Source: Cyclobacteriaceae bacterium (GTDB taxonomy: Bacteria; Bacteroidota; Bacteroidia; Cytophagales; Cyclobacteriaceae). Taken from it: a stretch of DNA of 64,000 nt. The position numbers and the translations under genes are program-made. The stretch covers positions 1-64,000 of the forward strand of contig JAHEGY010000004.1 of assembly GCA_024644875.1 (NCBI GenBank), written 5' to 3'. The notes under the pieces were generated by a model, which was not told the origin of the DNA, did not search any database, and was given only the letters and a program-made list of their open reading frames with translations. Shown here piece after piece: positions 27,519 to 36,112 of this stretch (its first letter is position 1; each line of letters starts with the position of its first letter).

Positions 27519-29135
27519 TTAAATATCTTTAATCCATTCCTTAATAATTCTGACATCCGGGACCTCACCCTGAGCTTTTAGCTTGTATTCAGCGACAATG
27601 ATCGCTGGTGTATTTATTATGCCATATGATGCCAGTATCTTTTCATCAGTACTTGTGGTAATCTCAAGATCTACTCCAGTTTCATTGATTGCAGCCATAA
27701 CATTTTTTTCTGCCTGTATACATTCATTTTTGGATGTACCCAGGATCAGGATCTCTCCCTTCTTTGACTTAATTTTCAATTTTAATTTCTCGTTGATCCG
27801 TTTCTGTATTGCAGCAATCAATTCATTCTTCGGTGGGATCTTAGAAACGAAGGAGATCTTTCCATCAATACATATTGTAGGAATATTCTTGACCATGAGT
27901 GATGACATAAAAGAAATGCTCTCCATTTTTTTAATGGGATGTTCCCGCCATTCGACGATTCCTTCAAAATGAGGAGCAATTTTCTTTACGGCTTCAACCA
28001 TATACTGACATGGGGCACATGACTCAGAATCCAGGGTTATTATGTCTACAATGACCTTATCGGTCTGACCATAATCCTTCATATTTAAAAGATCCAGACT
28101 TGTACCCTCAATATCCATCGTCCGGACAACATCCCTGGTATAATTATCATAAACTACCTCTACAATCGCCTCCAGGTTTTCAGGTGGTGTATCCATCGGA
28201 AGGTCGCATCCGGGCGACAAAATGAATCCTTCCTTCCCACCAATATCAAGACACTCAACAGCTTCCTTCTGAGCATCCTCTTTTGAACCGAGCAATAGAA
28301 CAAGCGTTAATTTTAAATTACCCCCAAAACTTAAATTATACTTTAATGACATTTCCCTCACATAATCCAGGGGTATATTTTCATCAATAGATATATTATC
28401 CGGTTTACATTTGCACATCTCCTCAATATTTTGCTGAGCATGACCACAAACAAAAAAGGAACTGTAGGCTTTTTTGGACTTTATAAATTGAAAAGTCTTA
28501 CTTACATATGGTGTTACATAGGTTTCAAAGGAAACAGGATCTATCTGACTGGTCATGGGATCAACAACGGCAATAACATCACAACCGGCCTCTATATAAT
28601 ATCCGGCTAAAGCATCACTCACCTGAGAGGTAAATTGCATTAACTCATGAACCATTTCTGGATCTTCCATCATCCCAACAAAGATCTCAGTGCCCAGAAG
28701 GTGTAATCCCAATGTAAAAGGACCTGTGATTAATCCATATAAGGCCAAATCCGGATATTTTTCCTTTAAAATTTTTGTGGTTTTAATTACTTCAGGGATC
28801 CTGCCATCTTCTTTTTTAGGTATGGATAATTGCTGAAGGGAAATTCCATTTATCATAGGATGAGATATAACAGCCGGAGGGGCACTTTCACTCCATTTTA
28901 ATTCACATCCAAGGGCTTCTGCCTCTATCTGAAGATCAAATACAACTGGGATGCCGTCTGGTTTGTACCTTTCTATGGCGGCACTGAGGCCATTGACCAT
29001 GTGCGTTGAAGATTTCAGGTAACCTTCGGCATTCACACCAATTAGTTTCCCTCCGTGACATCCTACAAAAGGTACCCATGGCGTTCTTTCTGTTTCTTCT
29101 CGTTTAAAAGCCTTAAATATATATTCTTTACCCAT
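27519..29135 (-). CDS. URO-D-type methyltransferase fused to two thioredoxin-fold domains
   Basis: This 538-residue protein has three parts. Residues 1 to about 345 are an MtaA/CmuA-like URO-D domain; the zinc site is altered: Phe228 replaces the usual first His (FFVCGHA, Cys230), with His232 close by, and the second Cys is kept (Cys310 in SPGCDLP). Residues about 360-450 are a thioredoxin-like domain with Cys373-Ala-Pro-Cys376 and cis-Pro segment NIPTICIDG. Residues about 460-538 are a second, small thioredoxin-like domain (MTH895 type) starting ILILGTS with Cys472 and cis-Pro NTPAII. The redox domains may reduce a disulfide, supply a thiol acceptor or help corrinoid reactivation. It lies mid-operon, 77 bp after the 29213 gene. 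Confidence 0.88.
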   Translation of the reverse strand: MGKEYIFKAFKREETERTPWVPFVGCHGGKLIGVNAEGYLKSSTHMVNGLSAAIERYKPDGIPVVFDLQIEAEALGCELKWSESAPPAVISHPMINGISLQQLSIPKKEDGRIPEVIKTTKILKEKYPDLALYGLITGPFTLGLHLLGTEIFVGMMEDPEMVHELMQFTSQVSDALAGYYIEAGCDVIAVVDPMTSQIDPVSFETYVTPYVSKTFQFIKSKKAYSSFFVCGHAQQNIEEMCKCKPDNISIDENIPLDYVREMSLKYNLSFGGNLKLTLVLLLGSKEDAQKEAVECLDIGGKEGFILSPGCDLPMDTPPENLEAIVEVVYDNYTRDVVRTMDIEGTSLDLLNMKDYGQTDKVIVDIITLDSESCAPCQYMVEAVKKIAPHFEGIVEWREHPIKKMESISFMSSLMVKNIPTICIDGKISFVSKIPPKNELIAAIQKRINEKLKLKIKSKKGEILILGTSKNECIQAEKNVMAAINETGVDLEITTSTDEKILASYGIINTPAIIVAEYKLKAQGEVPDVRIIKEWIKDI

Positions 29136-29212
29136 TGTCGAATAATTTTCTTTTTGAAGATCCGCTATTTCTATAAAAAAATCAGACCCCGATAATTAAC
29201 AGATCCATTTTA

Positions 29213-30229
29213 TTAAAAGTTTTTCGATTGATGCCTGACTATATTAATCATTTCTCTGATGTTTTCAGGTGGAATATCACCTGTTAATGCATGCGATGGG
29301 GAGAAAATGTAACCACCCTGTGAGCCAAGCTCATCCAGCAATTTATAACTTGCATCACTTACCTCTTTAATCGAGCCATAAGGAAGTGTTTTTTGGATGC
29401 TCAATCCACCCATGAAAGATATCTTTCCATTAAAACTTTTAAAAACATCATAAATATCCATGACCTCAGGTTGAAAAGGGTCAAATACATCGATCCCGAC
29501 CTCTATCATATCCGGGATCAGCGATTCAACCTTTCCGCAACAATGTTGTCCAATATACAGATTTTCTGCTTTCGCAGCATCGCACATCCGCATCAATCTG
29601 GGTTTTATAAATTCCCTCCAGAGATCCCCTCCAATTAATAACCCGTTTTGGCCGGCCCAATCATCTCCAAATCTTACACCATCGAGCCCCCCGATCTTAG
29701 CCGATTCCTGAATAAGTTTTATATTGTATTCGACAATATTATCCAGCAGGTCATGAACAAATTCCGGTTCCAGCAACATCCATTGCATGAGGTTTTCCAT
29801 GCCCACAATTGACCATGCGCGCTCAAACAAAGTAAATCCTATAGATAAAAAATGAAAGTGGTCAGGAAAACAGGAATTATTTCGCTCTATATATTTAAAT
29901 ACCGGCAGATCATCTGCTGAAGGGAATTGAAATCCTTTAAGACTCGGTTTATCAATTGGGTATCTGTCAACTATTCCAAGTGTTCTGTCTTTCGTTTTGT
30001 TCCAGGTTATTCCAAAATAATCTTTAAAATAACCTGGTCTGACTTCTAACCAGCCACTATTGGTTTGAGAGAAAACCGCATATGAACCAGTGTCTAATAT
30101 CTCATCGAAAGTCCCTCCCAAAAAACTTTGGTACCGTTCTTCTGCCTCAATTGTAAAGCGGATTACATAGGGTACCGGAAAGCATTTCCTGAAAGTGATC
30201 GCTTTGATAAAAGACTCTTTTTTCGTCAT
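29213..30229 (-). CDS. URO-D-family methyltransferase-like protein (His-type)
   Basis: This 338-residue URO-D-fold protein has the His-x-Cys motif as His229-Cys-Cys231 (GQHCCGKV) and a His at the third ligand position (His313 in SPSHALTGDIP), like the paralogues at 16308 and 32052. It also shares GDDWAGQNG and VFDPFQPEVMD with them. It lacks the HemE substrate signature. It starts 1 bp after the corrinoid-protein stop codon, which strongly suggests that the pair works together: methylation of the corrinoid cofactor from a donor, or removal of the methyl group. The natural donor cannot be read from the sequence. Confidence 0.87.
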   Translation of the reverse strand: MTKKESFIKAITFRKCFPVPYVIRFTIEAEERYQSFLGGTFDEILDTGSYAVFSQTNSGWLEVRPGYFKDYFGITWNKTKDRTLGIVDRYPIDKPSLKGFQFPSADDLPVFKYIERNNSCFPDHFHFLSIGFTLFERAWSIVGMENLMQWMLLEPEFVHDLLDNIVEYNIKLIQESAKIGGLDGVRFGDDWAGQNGLLIGGDLWREFIKPRLMRMCDAAKAENLYIGQHCCGKVESLIPDMIEVGIDVFDPFQPEVMDIYDVFKSFNGKISFMGGLSIQKTLPYGSIKEVSDASYKLLDELGSQGGYIFSPSHALTGDIPPENIREMINIVRHQSKNF

Positions 30230-30230
30230 A

Positions 30231-30899
30231 TCATGCTACCAGTGAGTTAAGGTATTCAACAGCACCCTGTGGATCCGGGGAATAAAAATCCGCACCAATC
30301 TTGTTTTTAAAATCCTCGCTTACAGGCGCGCCTCCAATTAATACGCGTGTTTCAGGGGATGCAGCTTTTACTTCTTTCAGGATGTGCTCCATATTTATCA
30401 TGGTAGTAGTTAGCAAGGCAGATAAGCCAACATGACTTCCGGGGTTATCTTTTATCGCATTGACAAATTTATCCGCACTTACATCCGTACCCAGGTCGAC
30501 AACTTCCCATCCATTTCCTTCTACCATCATGGATACCAGGTTCTTTCCAATATCATGAAGATCCCCTGCAACTGTACCAATTATAAATATGCCACTTCGT
30601 TTAACATCACCAGATTGGAAGAATGGTTTAAGATGCTCAATAGCTGTGCTCATGGCCTTTGCTGACATTAATACCTGAGGGACAAAGACCTTGTTCTCCC
30701 GGAATTTTATGCCAATACGTTCCATACCAATAACCAATCCTTTCTTCAGAATATCTTCAGGAGCCAGTCCTGTATCGAGTGCTTCTTTTGTCAGTTCGTC
30801 TGCACCCAATTGCCCTTTCATATCGGGCGGATAGGGTGACTGCTGGTTTATCTTTCCAAATTCTACACAGTAAGCGATTTTTTCTAAAATTTCACTCAT
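30231..30899 (-). CDS. Corrinoid protein (MtaC/MtbC/MetH B12-module type)
   Basis: This 222-residue protein has the two-part B12 module: an N-terminal helical cap (residues about 35-95) and a Rossmann domain. The cobalt-coordinating motif D-x-H-x-x-G is Asp113-Leu-His115-Asp-Ile-Gly118 in GDLHDIGKN. The loop SALLTTTM and GGAPVSEDF are the typical nucleotide-tail contacts. It should carry the methyl group between methyltransferases. Residues 1-35 contain an unusual insert (QQSPYPPDMKGQLG) before the helical cap. It is the only corrinoid protein in the window and is followed 1 bp later by the 29213 gene, so several URO-D proteins may share it. Confidence 0.94.
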   Translation of the reverse strand: MSEILEKIAYCVEFGKINQQSPYPPDMKGQLGADELTKEALDTGLAPEDILKKGLVIGMERIGIKFRENKVFVPQVLMSAKAMSTAIEHLKPFFQSGDVKRSGIFIIGTVAGDLHDIGKNLVSMMVEGNGWEVVDLGTDVSADKFVNAIKDNPGSHVGLSALLTTTMINMEHILKEVKAASPETRVLIGGAPVSEDFKNKIGADFYSPDPQGAVEYLNSLVA

Positions 30900-30921
30900 A
30901 ATCTATGAATTATAATTAATG

Positions 30922-31920
30922 TTAATTTGATGATTTTCTTATTGCCATCAGGTTTTCTATTGGAGTATTAACTGTAATCTCACAACCTCCTGAAATAATA
31001 TGTTTTCTACCCATTTCTTTCTTAATAGTTTCACCGGTCATGATTTCCAACTGCTCTGATGAGCTATTCTGGATCAATACCGGGTCGATATTTCCACAGC
31101 GTATCACATCAGGTCCGATGACATCATGCGCAATGTCCATATCCACCTGCCAGTCTAGATCCAGTATATCCATGCCCAGATCTTTTATTGAAGCTAGTAA
31201 ATGACTTATGTCCCCACATATATGCAACTTTACTTTACCTCCACATTCATGAACATAATCAATGATTTCTTTCTGTCTTTCCTTCACGAAAGCATCATAA
31301 GTGCCGATATCAATTTGAGAGCATATAGCGTCCCCCATGCCAATGATATCACATCCCTCAAGGATCTGTAATCGCGCAAATTCCTTGGCTGTTACCACAC
31401 ATTTATCCATTAATATATTTGCAAAGTCGGGATCTATCATCATTTGCATCAGCATTTCACCAACACCTGCCAGGTCACATGCTTCAGCCAGGGGGCCTTC
31501 TATCCAGCCTATTACGGGTATATCCCCTTTTAACCTTTTTGCAAAATATTTAGCTCCTTCGATTCTATCCCGGGTTCGTTCTTCTTTATAAAGGTCCGGA
31601 TTCTTTAACGCTTTGGCATCCTCAAGACTCTTTACAATAATTTCCTCACATTTTGGAACAGCTTCATCCGGGAATGATACTTTGGCGCCGAAGGCTGAAG
31701 TTTCGCGATAAGGATCTGAAATGAGGCCAACGAGATCGGTATCAAAATATTCCATGGCCTTAATATTGCACTCGACGAGTACACGGTAATCAGAAGCAAA
31801 TTCACGATAGGTTTTCTGGCTGAATCTGGCAGCGAAATGCATTAAGATCGGCCGGAACAGTTTCGCTGTTTCGAGATCCATACCATTCAGAAGTCTGTCA
31901 AACTTTTGTTTTTTAGTCAT
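30922..31920 (-). CDS. MtaA/MtbA-type corrinoid methyltransferase (URO-D family, Cys-type)
   Basis: This 332-residue protein has the complete zinc signature of MtaA/MtbA: His233-x-Cys235 in LHICGD and Cys313 in SGGCEITVNTP. In methanogens these enzymes move the methyl group from the corrinoid protein to coenzyme M; in bacteria without coenzyme M the acceptor must be another thiol or the flow may be reversed. GWIEGPLAEACDL and MGDAICSQI are conserved family segments. It has no RQAGR-type decarboxylase signature. It lies 22 bp upstream of the corrinoid protein gene and 131 bp downstream of the 32052 gene. Confidence 0.9.
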   Translation of the reverse strand: MTKKQKFDRLLNGMDLETAKLFRPILMHFAARFSQKTYREFASDYRVLVECNIKAMEYFDTDLVGLISDPYRETSAFGAKVSFPDEAVPKCEEIIVKSLEDAKALKNPDLYKEERTRDRIEGAKYFAKRLKGDIPVIGWIEGPLAEACDLAGVGEMLMQMMIDPDFANILMDKCVVTAKEFARLQILEGCDIIGMGDAICSQIDIGTYDAFVKERQKEIIDYVHECGGKVKLHICGDISHLLASIKDLGMDILDLDWQVDMDIAHDVIGPDVIRCGNIDPVLIQNSSSEQLEIMTGETIKKEMGRKHIISGGCEITVNTPIENLMAIRKSSN

Positions 31921-32051
31921 GATCAGTTTCTTTCCACCTCTTTAATTTCATCAGCCTCTGTCCAATTCCTTTGAATCATTGTATTTCAAAAGCGCAATTA
32001 TAAAATAATCCATTCAGGTATCCTGGAATGTTACCATTAGAAATAATTCTT

Positions 32052-33308
32052 CTAGCCATCCACCTTTTTGATGGTTTCGATCATGGCAATAATGTTACTT
32101 GCCGGTACATTCGCCTGGATATTGTGAACAGTATTAAAAACATATCCTCCATTTTTGCCAAATATCCTTAAATTCTCTTTTACCTGATTTATAACTTCCT
32201 TTTCTGTTCCAAATGCTAATACTTTTTGCGTATCAACTCCGCCACCCCAGAAGGTGATGCTGTCACCATAGGTGTCTTTGAGATGTTGTGGATCCATACC
32301 CGTGGCATTGATCTGTACCGGATTTAAAATATCAAAACCAGCTTCAATAAAACTGTTGATAAATGGTTCTACAGCACCGCATGAATGTTTGAATGTTTTC
32401 CAGTTCGTATTTTCATGTATCCAGTCATTGATCTTTTTATAATAGGGGAGATACATTTCCTCGAGTGTGTCAATTCCACAAAACTGAGAATCCTGGGTCC
32501 CAAAATCTGTCCCGCATAAAAAGGCTATATCAACTTTATCCTGGACAACCTCATGGATCTTTTCAAGGTTGGCTAATGCTATATCACTCTGTTTACTGAA
32601 TATCTCATGTATGTAATCAGGACGCATAATGACGGACATATACCATTCGGCAATATCCCTGATACCTTTCGGATTTTTAAGATTCAATCCAGGCACTAAT
32701 GCGATGTCACCAAAGGCAGTTCCACCAAAATTGGCGATTACAGCCTTATCTGTATCTTTAACTTTTTTAATCTCCTTCCGCCAATACTCCAGGTCGTCAT
32801 CAGATATTGGATTAAATTCTTCCAAATTATCAGCAGGATCCAGTTTAGATTCATCAATTGGTTCCTGGCGAATTACAGCATCAAAAAAATAACTGGCTTT
32901 GGGCATCTTAGCACTGGCCGGGGCTTCCAGGTCACCTTCCGGATGAATCAGCAGGTTCCCATCATCATCAAAGGAAGTATTAAATTCCTTAGGTAGCAAT
33001 ACGGTCTGACCCCAGAATGTCTTGAACTCTTTCAGCTCACCACTATTGTTGATGCCGAACATATTATTTTTTGGGCTTAGTCCGATAACATCAATCTGAA
33101 GAGCTTCCATCAGCTCAGGATCGATTTCACCAAGCATCTGATAAGGCTCAATAACTCTTACAGGACTTTTTTCAAAACCAAAATGTTCTCTTAATCTTTC
33201 AATGGCTAAAACATGTATGCCTGTAACAGCAGTTGCACCGAAGTCAACTGGCGTTCTATCCGGGGTTTTATGTGCTAGGGCTTTAAGGGTTCTTTCCTTT
33301 GAAGTCAT
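32052..33308 (-). CDS. URO-D-family methyltransferase-like protein (His-type, long form)
   Basis: This 418-residue protein has His308-Ser-Cys310 (KHSCGAVEP) and a His at the third ligand position (His395 in TVHNIQANVP). The barrel is extended by an insert around residues 105-165. It is most similar to the 16308 protein (DILNPVQ, GGGVDTQKV versus DILNPIQ, GGIDVQEL). It is the first gene of the tight corrinoid operon and has a candidate promoter at 33344-33351. Probably it activates one methyl donor and passes the group to the shared corrinoid protein; donor identity is unknown. Confidence 0.87.
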   Translation of the reverse strand: MTSKERTLKALAHKTPDRTPVDFGATAVTGIHVLAIERLREHFGFEKSPVRVIEPYQMLGEIDPELMEALQIDVIGLSPKNNMFGINNSGELKEFKTFWGQTVLLPKEFNTSFDDDGNLLIHPEGDLEAPASAKMPKASYFFDAVIRQEPIDESKLDPADNLEEFNPISDDDLEYWRKEIKKVKDTDKAVIANFGGTAFGDIALVPGLNLKNPKGIRDIAEWYMSVIMRPDYIHEIFSKQSDIALANLEKIHEVVQDKVDIAFLCGTDFGTQDSQFCGIDTLEEMYLPYYKKINDWIHENTNWKTFKHSCGAVEPFINSFIEAGFDILNPVQINATGMDPQHLKDTYGDSITFWGGGVDTQKVLAFGTEKEVINQVKENLRIFGKNGGYVFNTVHNIQANVPASNIIAMIETIKKVDG

Positions 33309-33343
33309 TCTGAAAAAGTATATGTATGTTAAAAAATGTTGAT

Positions 33344-33351
33344 CAAATATA
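33344..33351 (-). promoter_or_regulatory. Candidate -7 box for the corrinoid operon
   Basis: On the minus strand this reads TATATTTG, fitting TAnnTTTG. Transcription would begin about 29 nt before the ATG at 33308. If real, it gives the operon its own start, independent of the hydrolase genes upstream. No B12-riboswitch-like structure fits in the short leader. Confidence 0.4.
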
Positions 33352-33380
33352 ACTATTTTTCTTCTATTAGATGTGGGGCA

Positions 33381-34937
33381 TTAGTTATAATAATCCAGAA
33401 TCATTTGTTGAATTTCCCGATGAATAATAGGTGAGGTTTCGGGGCCGAGTGAATTGATTTCGCCATATGGAGCCTCTTTTTGACCGTAGGTATGGGGAGG
33501 ATTCTCATCCCATTCGCTTTTTGGAATTATATATCCCAACTCGTCGTTTCCGAGACCTATAATGAATTTGTATTTTCCTTTCATTAAATCTCTCGAGACA
33601 GGGTTTTCAAGTGGGCCGATCTTGAAATCCTGACCTTCCGGGGATTCAATGCCTCCGTTTATAAGCTCAGGATATACTTCTCCGGGATATGTTAAGAAGC
33701 TGGCTGGTCCAATACCGAGATAGGCAATTTCTGTCCGCATATGGTTCCATTTACTATAACCTCTATTCAGGATCCCGAGTGCTGCGCCCAGTTTAAATAA
33801 TGGGTTCTCAAGGGGAAGATCAAAAGTCCTGGCAGAGAGCCCCATGCCTACGCTGGTTAATGTATCAGTCGAGTTGATCAATGCCTTTAAGGCGTGAAAA
33901 GCTATTTGATTTCCCTGTGATTCTGCTTTATCAAAATCAGGTTTCAAATATACCCGGTCTGACCAGGGGTCTTTTACCGGAAAATCAGGTAATGTTGTCA
34001 TTAGCCCACCTATAGCTCCATTTATAAAGATTGCTGTACCTCCAAGTCCCTCGATTATCAAACTATCATTTGCGTATACTCCATTCTCCACAGCTTCCCG
34101 TACATAATGGGGAAAATCAGAAGTGATCAACAGGTTTTCGCTCCACAAGGTCTCAGGATGATTTGCCCATCCGATCAGCGTTCCTATTGTTTCGTCAGAA
34201 TCTGAATTCAATACTTGCATAACGGTCAGCGGAAGATCAAATACCAGAGGACTTCGGGTATCCGTAACCAGATCTTTTAAAATTTCATGATCTACGGCGA
34301 ATTTTAACCGTGCTGCCTTTAAATTATCACATGCCATTTCAATTGACTTCATAATCTGGCTTTTTACAAATTCCAGATAAGTTTTATCTACACCACTTTT
34401 GAGAAATCCAGGCCCCCACAATCCCATAATATCAGGTGCTTCATGTGTATGAGTAGAAGATACGATAGTATAACTGATCCCGGTACCTGGATCTAAATTG
34501 TTTCGGATATCAATTAATTCATCATGAAACAGCCCTATTGCATCAATTACGGTTAATGAGATCCGGTTATTATTACCTTCAATAACCATTGTTCGTGCCC
34601 AGAGATCATCATGAACTCCATTTGCAGCCCTTTTATTATCAAATCCTGCCATCCAAACTGCGTCAAATACACCATTCCCATTCCCATCAGTAAAGGTATC
34701 GCCATCATCTGGATCATATTTTGCGTCCTGGTTACTGTCTTTCCAGCGATCTGGAACATCCGGAGTGATTTTCATGGCTGAGAAGCCAGCCCTGATCTTA
34801 CTTTCAGATTCCGGTTTTATTTTTATATCAACTTTATAATCAGGATTTCTGTCTTTTAAGTTAAAAAAGACAAACAATGAGAGTGCCAATATCAGTAATA
34901 TAAGAAAAACACCAACCCATTTCAGAATTCTTAACAT
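33381..34937 (-). CDS. Neutral/alkaline ceramidase-like hydrolase, membrane-anchored
   Basis: This 518-residue protein has one N-terminal membrane helix (residues about 6-28) and then a periplasmic domain resembling the N-terminal half of neutral/alkaline ceramidases: AGFSAMKITPD at the start, the zinc motif STHTHEAPD, and a second metal region GWANHPETL. Between residues about 62 and 95 lies an Asp/Asn/Gly-rich insert (DSNQDAKYDPDDGD, DGNGNGVFD) like dockerin or EF-hand calcium loops. Known relatives cleave the amide of ceramide, but many Bacteroidota members have no proven substrate. It is 34 bp downstream of the GH43/32-like gene and 72 bp upstream of the corrinoid operon. Confidence 0.82.
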   Translation of the reverse strand: MLRILKWVGVFLILLILALSLFVFFNLKDRNPDYKVDIKIKPESESKIRAGFSAMKITPDVPDRWKDSNQDAKYDPDDGDTFTDGNGNGVFDAVWMAGFDNKRAANGVHDDLWARTMVIEGNNNRISLTVIDAIGLFHDELIDIRNNLDPGTGISYTIVSSTHTHEAPDIMGLWGPGFLKSGVDKTYLEFVKSQIMKSIEMACDNLKAARLKFAVDHEILKDLVTDTRSPLVFDLPLTVMQVLNSDSDETIGTLIGWANHPETLWSENLLITSDFPHYVREAVENGVYANDSLIIEGLGGTAIFINGAIGGLMTTLPDFPVKDPWSDRVYLKPDFDKAESQGNQIAFHALKALINSTDTLTSVGMGLSARTFDLPLENPLFKLGAALGILNRGYSKWNHMRTEIAYLGIGPASFLTYPGEVYPELINGGIESPEGQDFKIGPLENPVSRDLMKGKYKFIIGLGNDELGYIIPKSEWDENPPHTYGQKEAPYGEINSLGPETSPIIHREIQQMILDYYN

Positions 34938-34971
34938 GCTGTTTTTTTATAAAAATAAATGAAAATTCACT

Positions 34972-35964
34972 TTAGTCAGTGGACTTTATCCACTTTAATC
35001 TGGCAATCCGGATCCCCTTTAAATCATCTTTCAAGGCTGCGATATACCATTGATCACCGAGTTTAACAATCTCCGGTGCAGCAACAGGGAGATCCTTAAC
35101 CAGATAATTATCGTTATCGATACCAAAATCTTTTGGATTTCCTGATCTGTAAATATTGGTTTTTGGTGGGCTGATCAATTTACCGGATTTATAATTACCA
35201 TAAGAAAACGTCCTGAAAAGAAAATATGGGCCTTTAGCAGGTTGGACCACATGCGGACATTCTGCGTACCATAATTCCCCCTTGCCGGGGCTTCCTCCAT
35301 AACTAACCATTTCAGCGTCACCCCACGAATAATAATCGGGTGAGGTTCGGACATATATTGCACCATCATTGTTCGGATGTGCTGTATAATAGCAATACCA
35401 CAGACCACTTATTTTGATGACCATTGGATCTCTTGTGTTTGTTTCTTCTAAATCTCCGAAAAGCCTGGGGGTCTTGTTTCGGAGAACCCGTTCGAAAGTT
35501 TTGCCATCATCACTTATCGCCAGGCAAATGTTATTCCAGTCGCCGTAGAACATATAATATTTACCTTGCTCCTTTATCACATAGGGCGCCTGGAGTCCAC
35601 CAGCTGTTTCTCCCAGCGTTGTATCTGCCCTCATGGCGATTCCCATCGGGATCCAGTCCCTGTCGTTAATGGAATTTCCTTCCCATCTGTGGAACAGTCT
35701 CGTAGCCCCTGATTCTTTGGTTTTACGTATACAGGACCACAGTTGCCAGGTTCCATCAGCAGCTTGCCATAGACCGAAATCTACGGGTTGTTGTTCCGGA
35801 GATGAAAGTTCACCAAGGTCAGGGTTCCCGGCTACCTGCCACCATTCTCCATCAATTTCCGGGACCAATGAAGATGTTGCGGTTCTATTTTTGGAACAGG
35901 AAATAGAAAGAATAAGCAATAAAAGGGTAGGGGAAGATGATTTAAGTATTCTAATTAACTCCAT
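34972..35964 (-). CDS. GH43/GH32-like five-bladed propeller lipoprotein
   Basis: This 330-residue lipoprotein (leader ending LSISC, Cys23) has the five-bladed beta-propeller pattern of clan GH-F/J enzymes: VDFGLWQAADGTWQLW, LQAPYVIKEQGKYYMFYGD, TRDPMVIK and YAECPHVV. The Asp in VDFGLW, Asp in TRDP and Glu in AECPHV stand where GH43/32 enzymes have nucleophile, transition-state stabiliser and acid/base, but an exact family is uncertain. It probably acts on a glycan at the cell surface. It shares a transcript with the ceramidase-like gene. Confidence 0.75.
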   Translation of the reverse strand: MELIRILKSSSPTLLLLILSISCSKNRTATSSLVPEIDGEWWQVAGNPDLGELSSPEQQPVDFGLWQAADGTWQLWSCIRKTKESGATRLFHRWEGNSINDRDWIPMGIAMRADTTLGETAGGLQAPYVIKEQGKYYMFYGDWNNICLAISDDGKTFERVLRNKTPRLFGDLEETNTRDPMVIKISGLWYCYYTAHPNNDGAIYVRTSPDYYSWGDAEMVSYGGSPGKGELWYAECPHVVQPAKGPYFLFRTFSYGNYKSGKLISPPKTNIYRSGNPKDFGIDNDNYLVKDLPVAAPEIVKLGDQWYIAALKDDLKGIRIARLKWIKSTD

Positions 35965-36112
35965 GATATATAAGTATGTAATTTACATTATTCCCAATTC
36001 CTGTCGATTACAATTGATGTTATCCGGGATTTCTTTTATTAAATTTTCACTTCCAATAACATAAGACCGATGAATACTTAGATTCTATCCAATTAAAAAT
36101 TAAGCACTCCAT

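Noticed and set aside
33309-33380. Cobalamin riboswitch in the leader of the corrinoid operon
   Set aside because: The 72-bp gap is too short for the aptamer and shows no GCCACTG-type B12 box. The one GCCACTG string in the window that I noticed is inside ilvB coding sequence near 63945.
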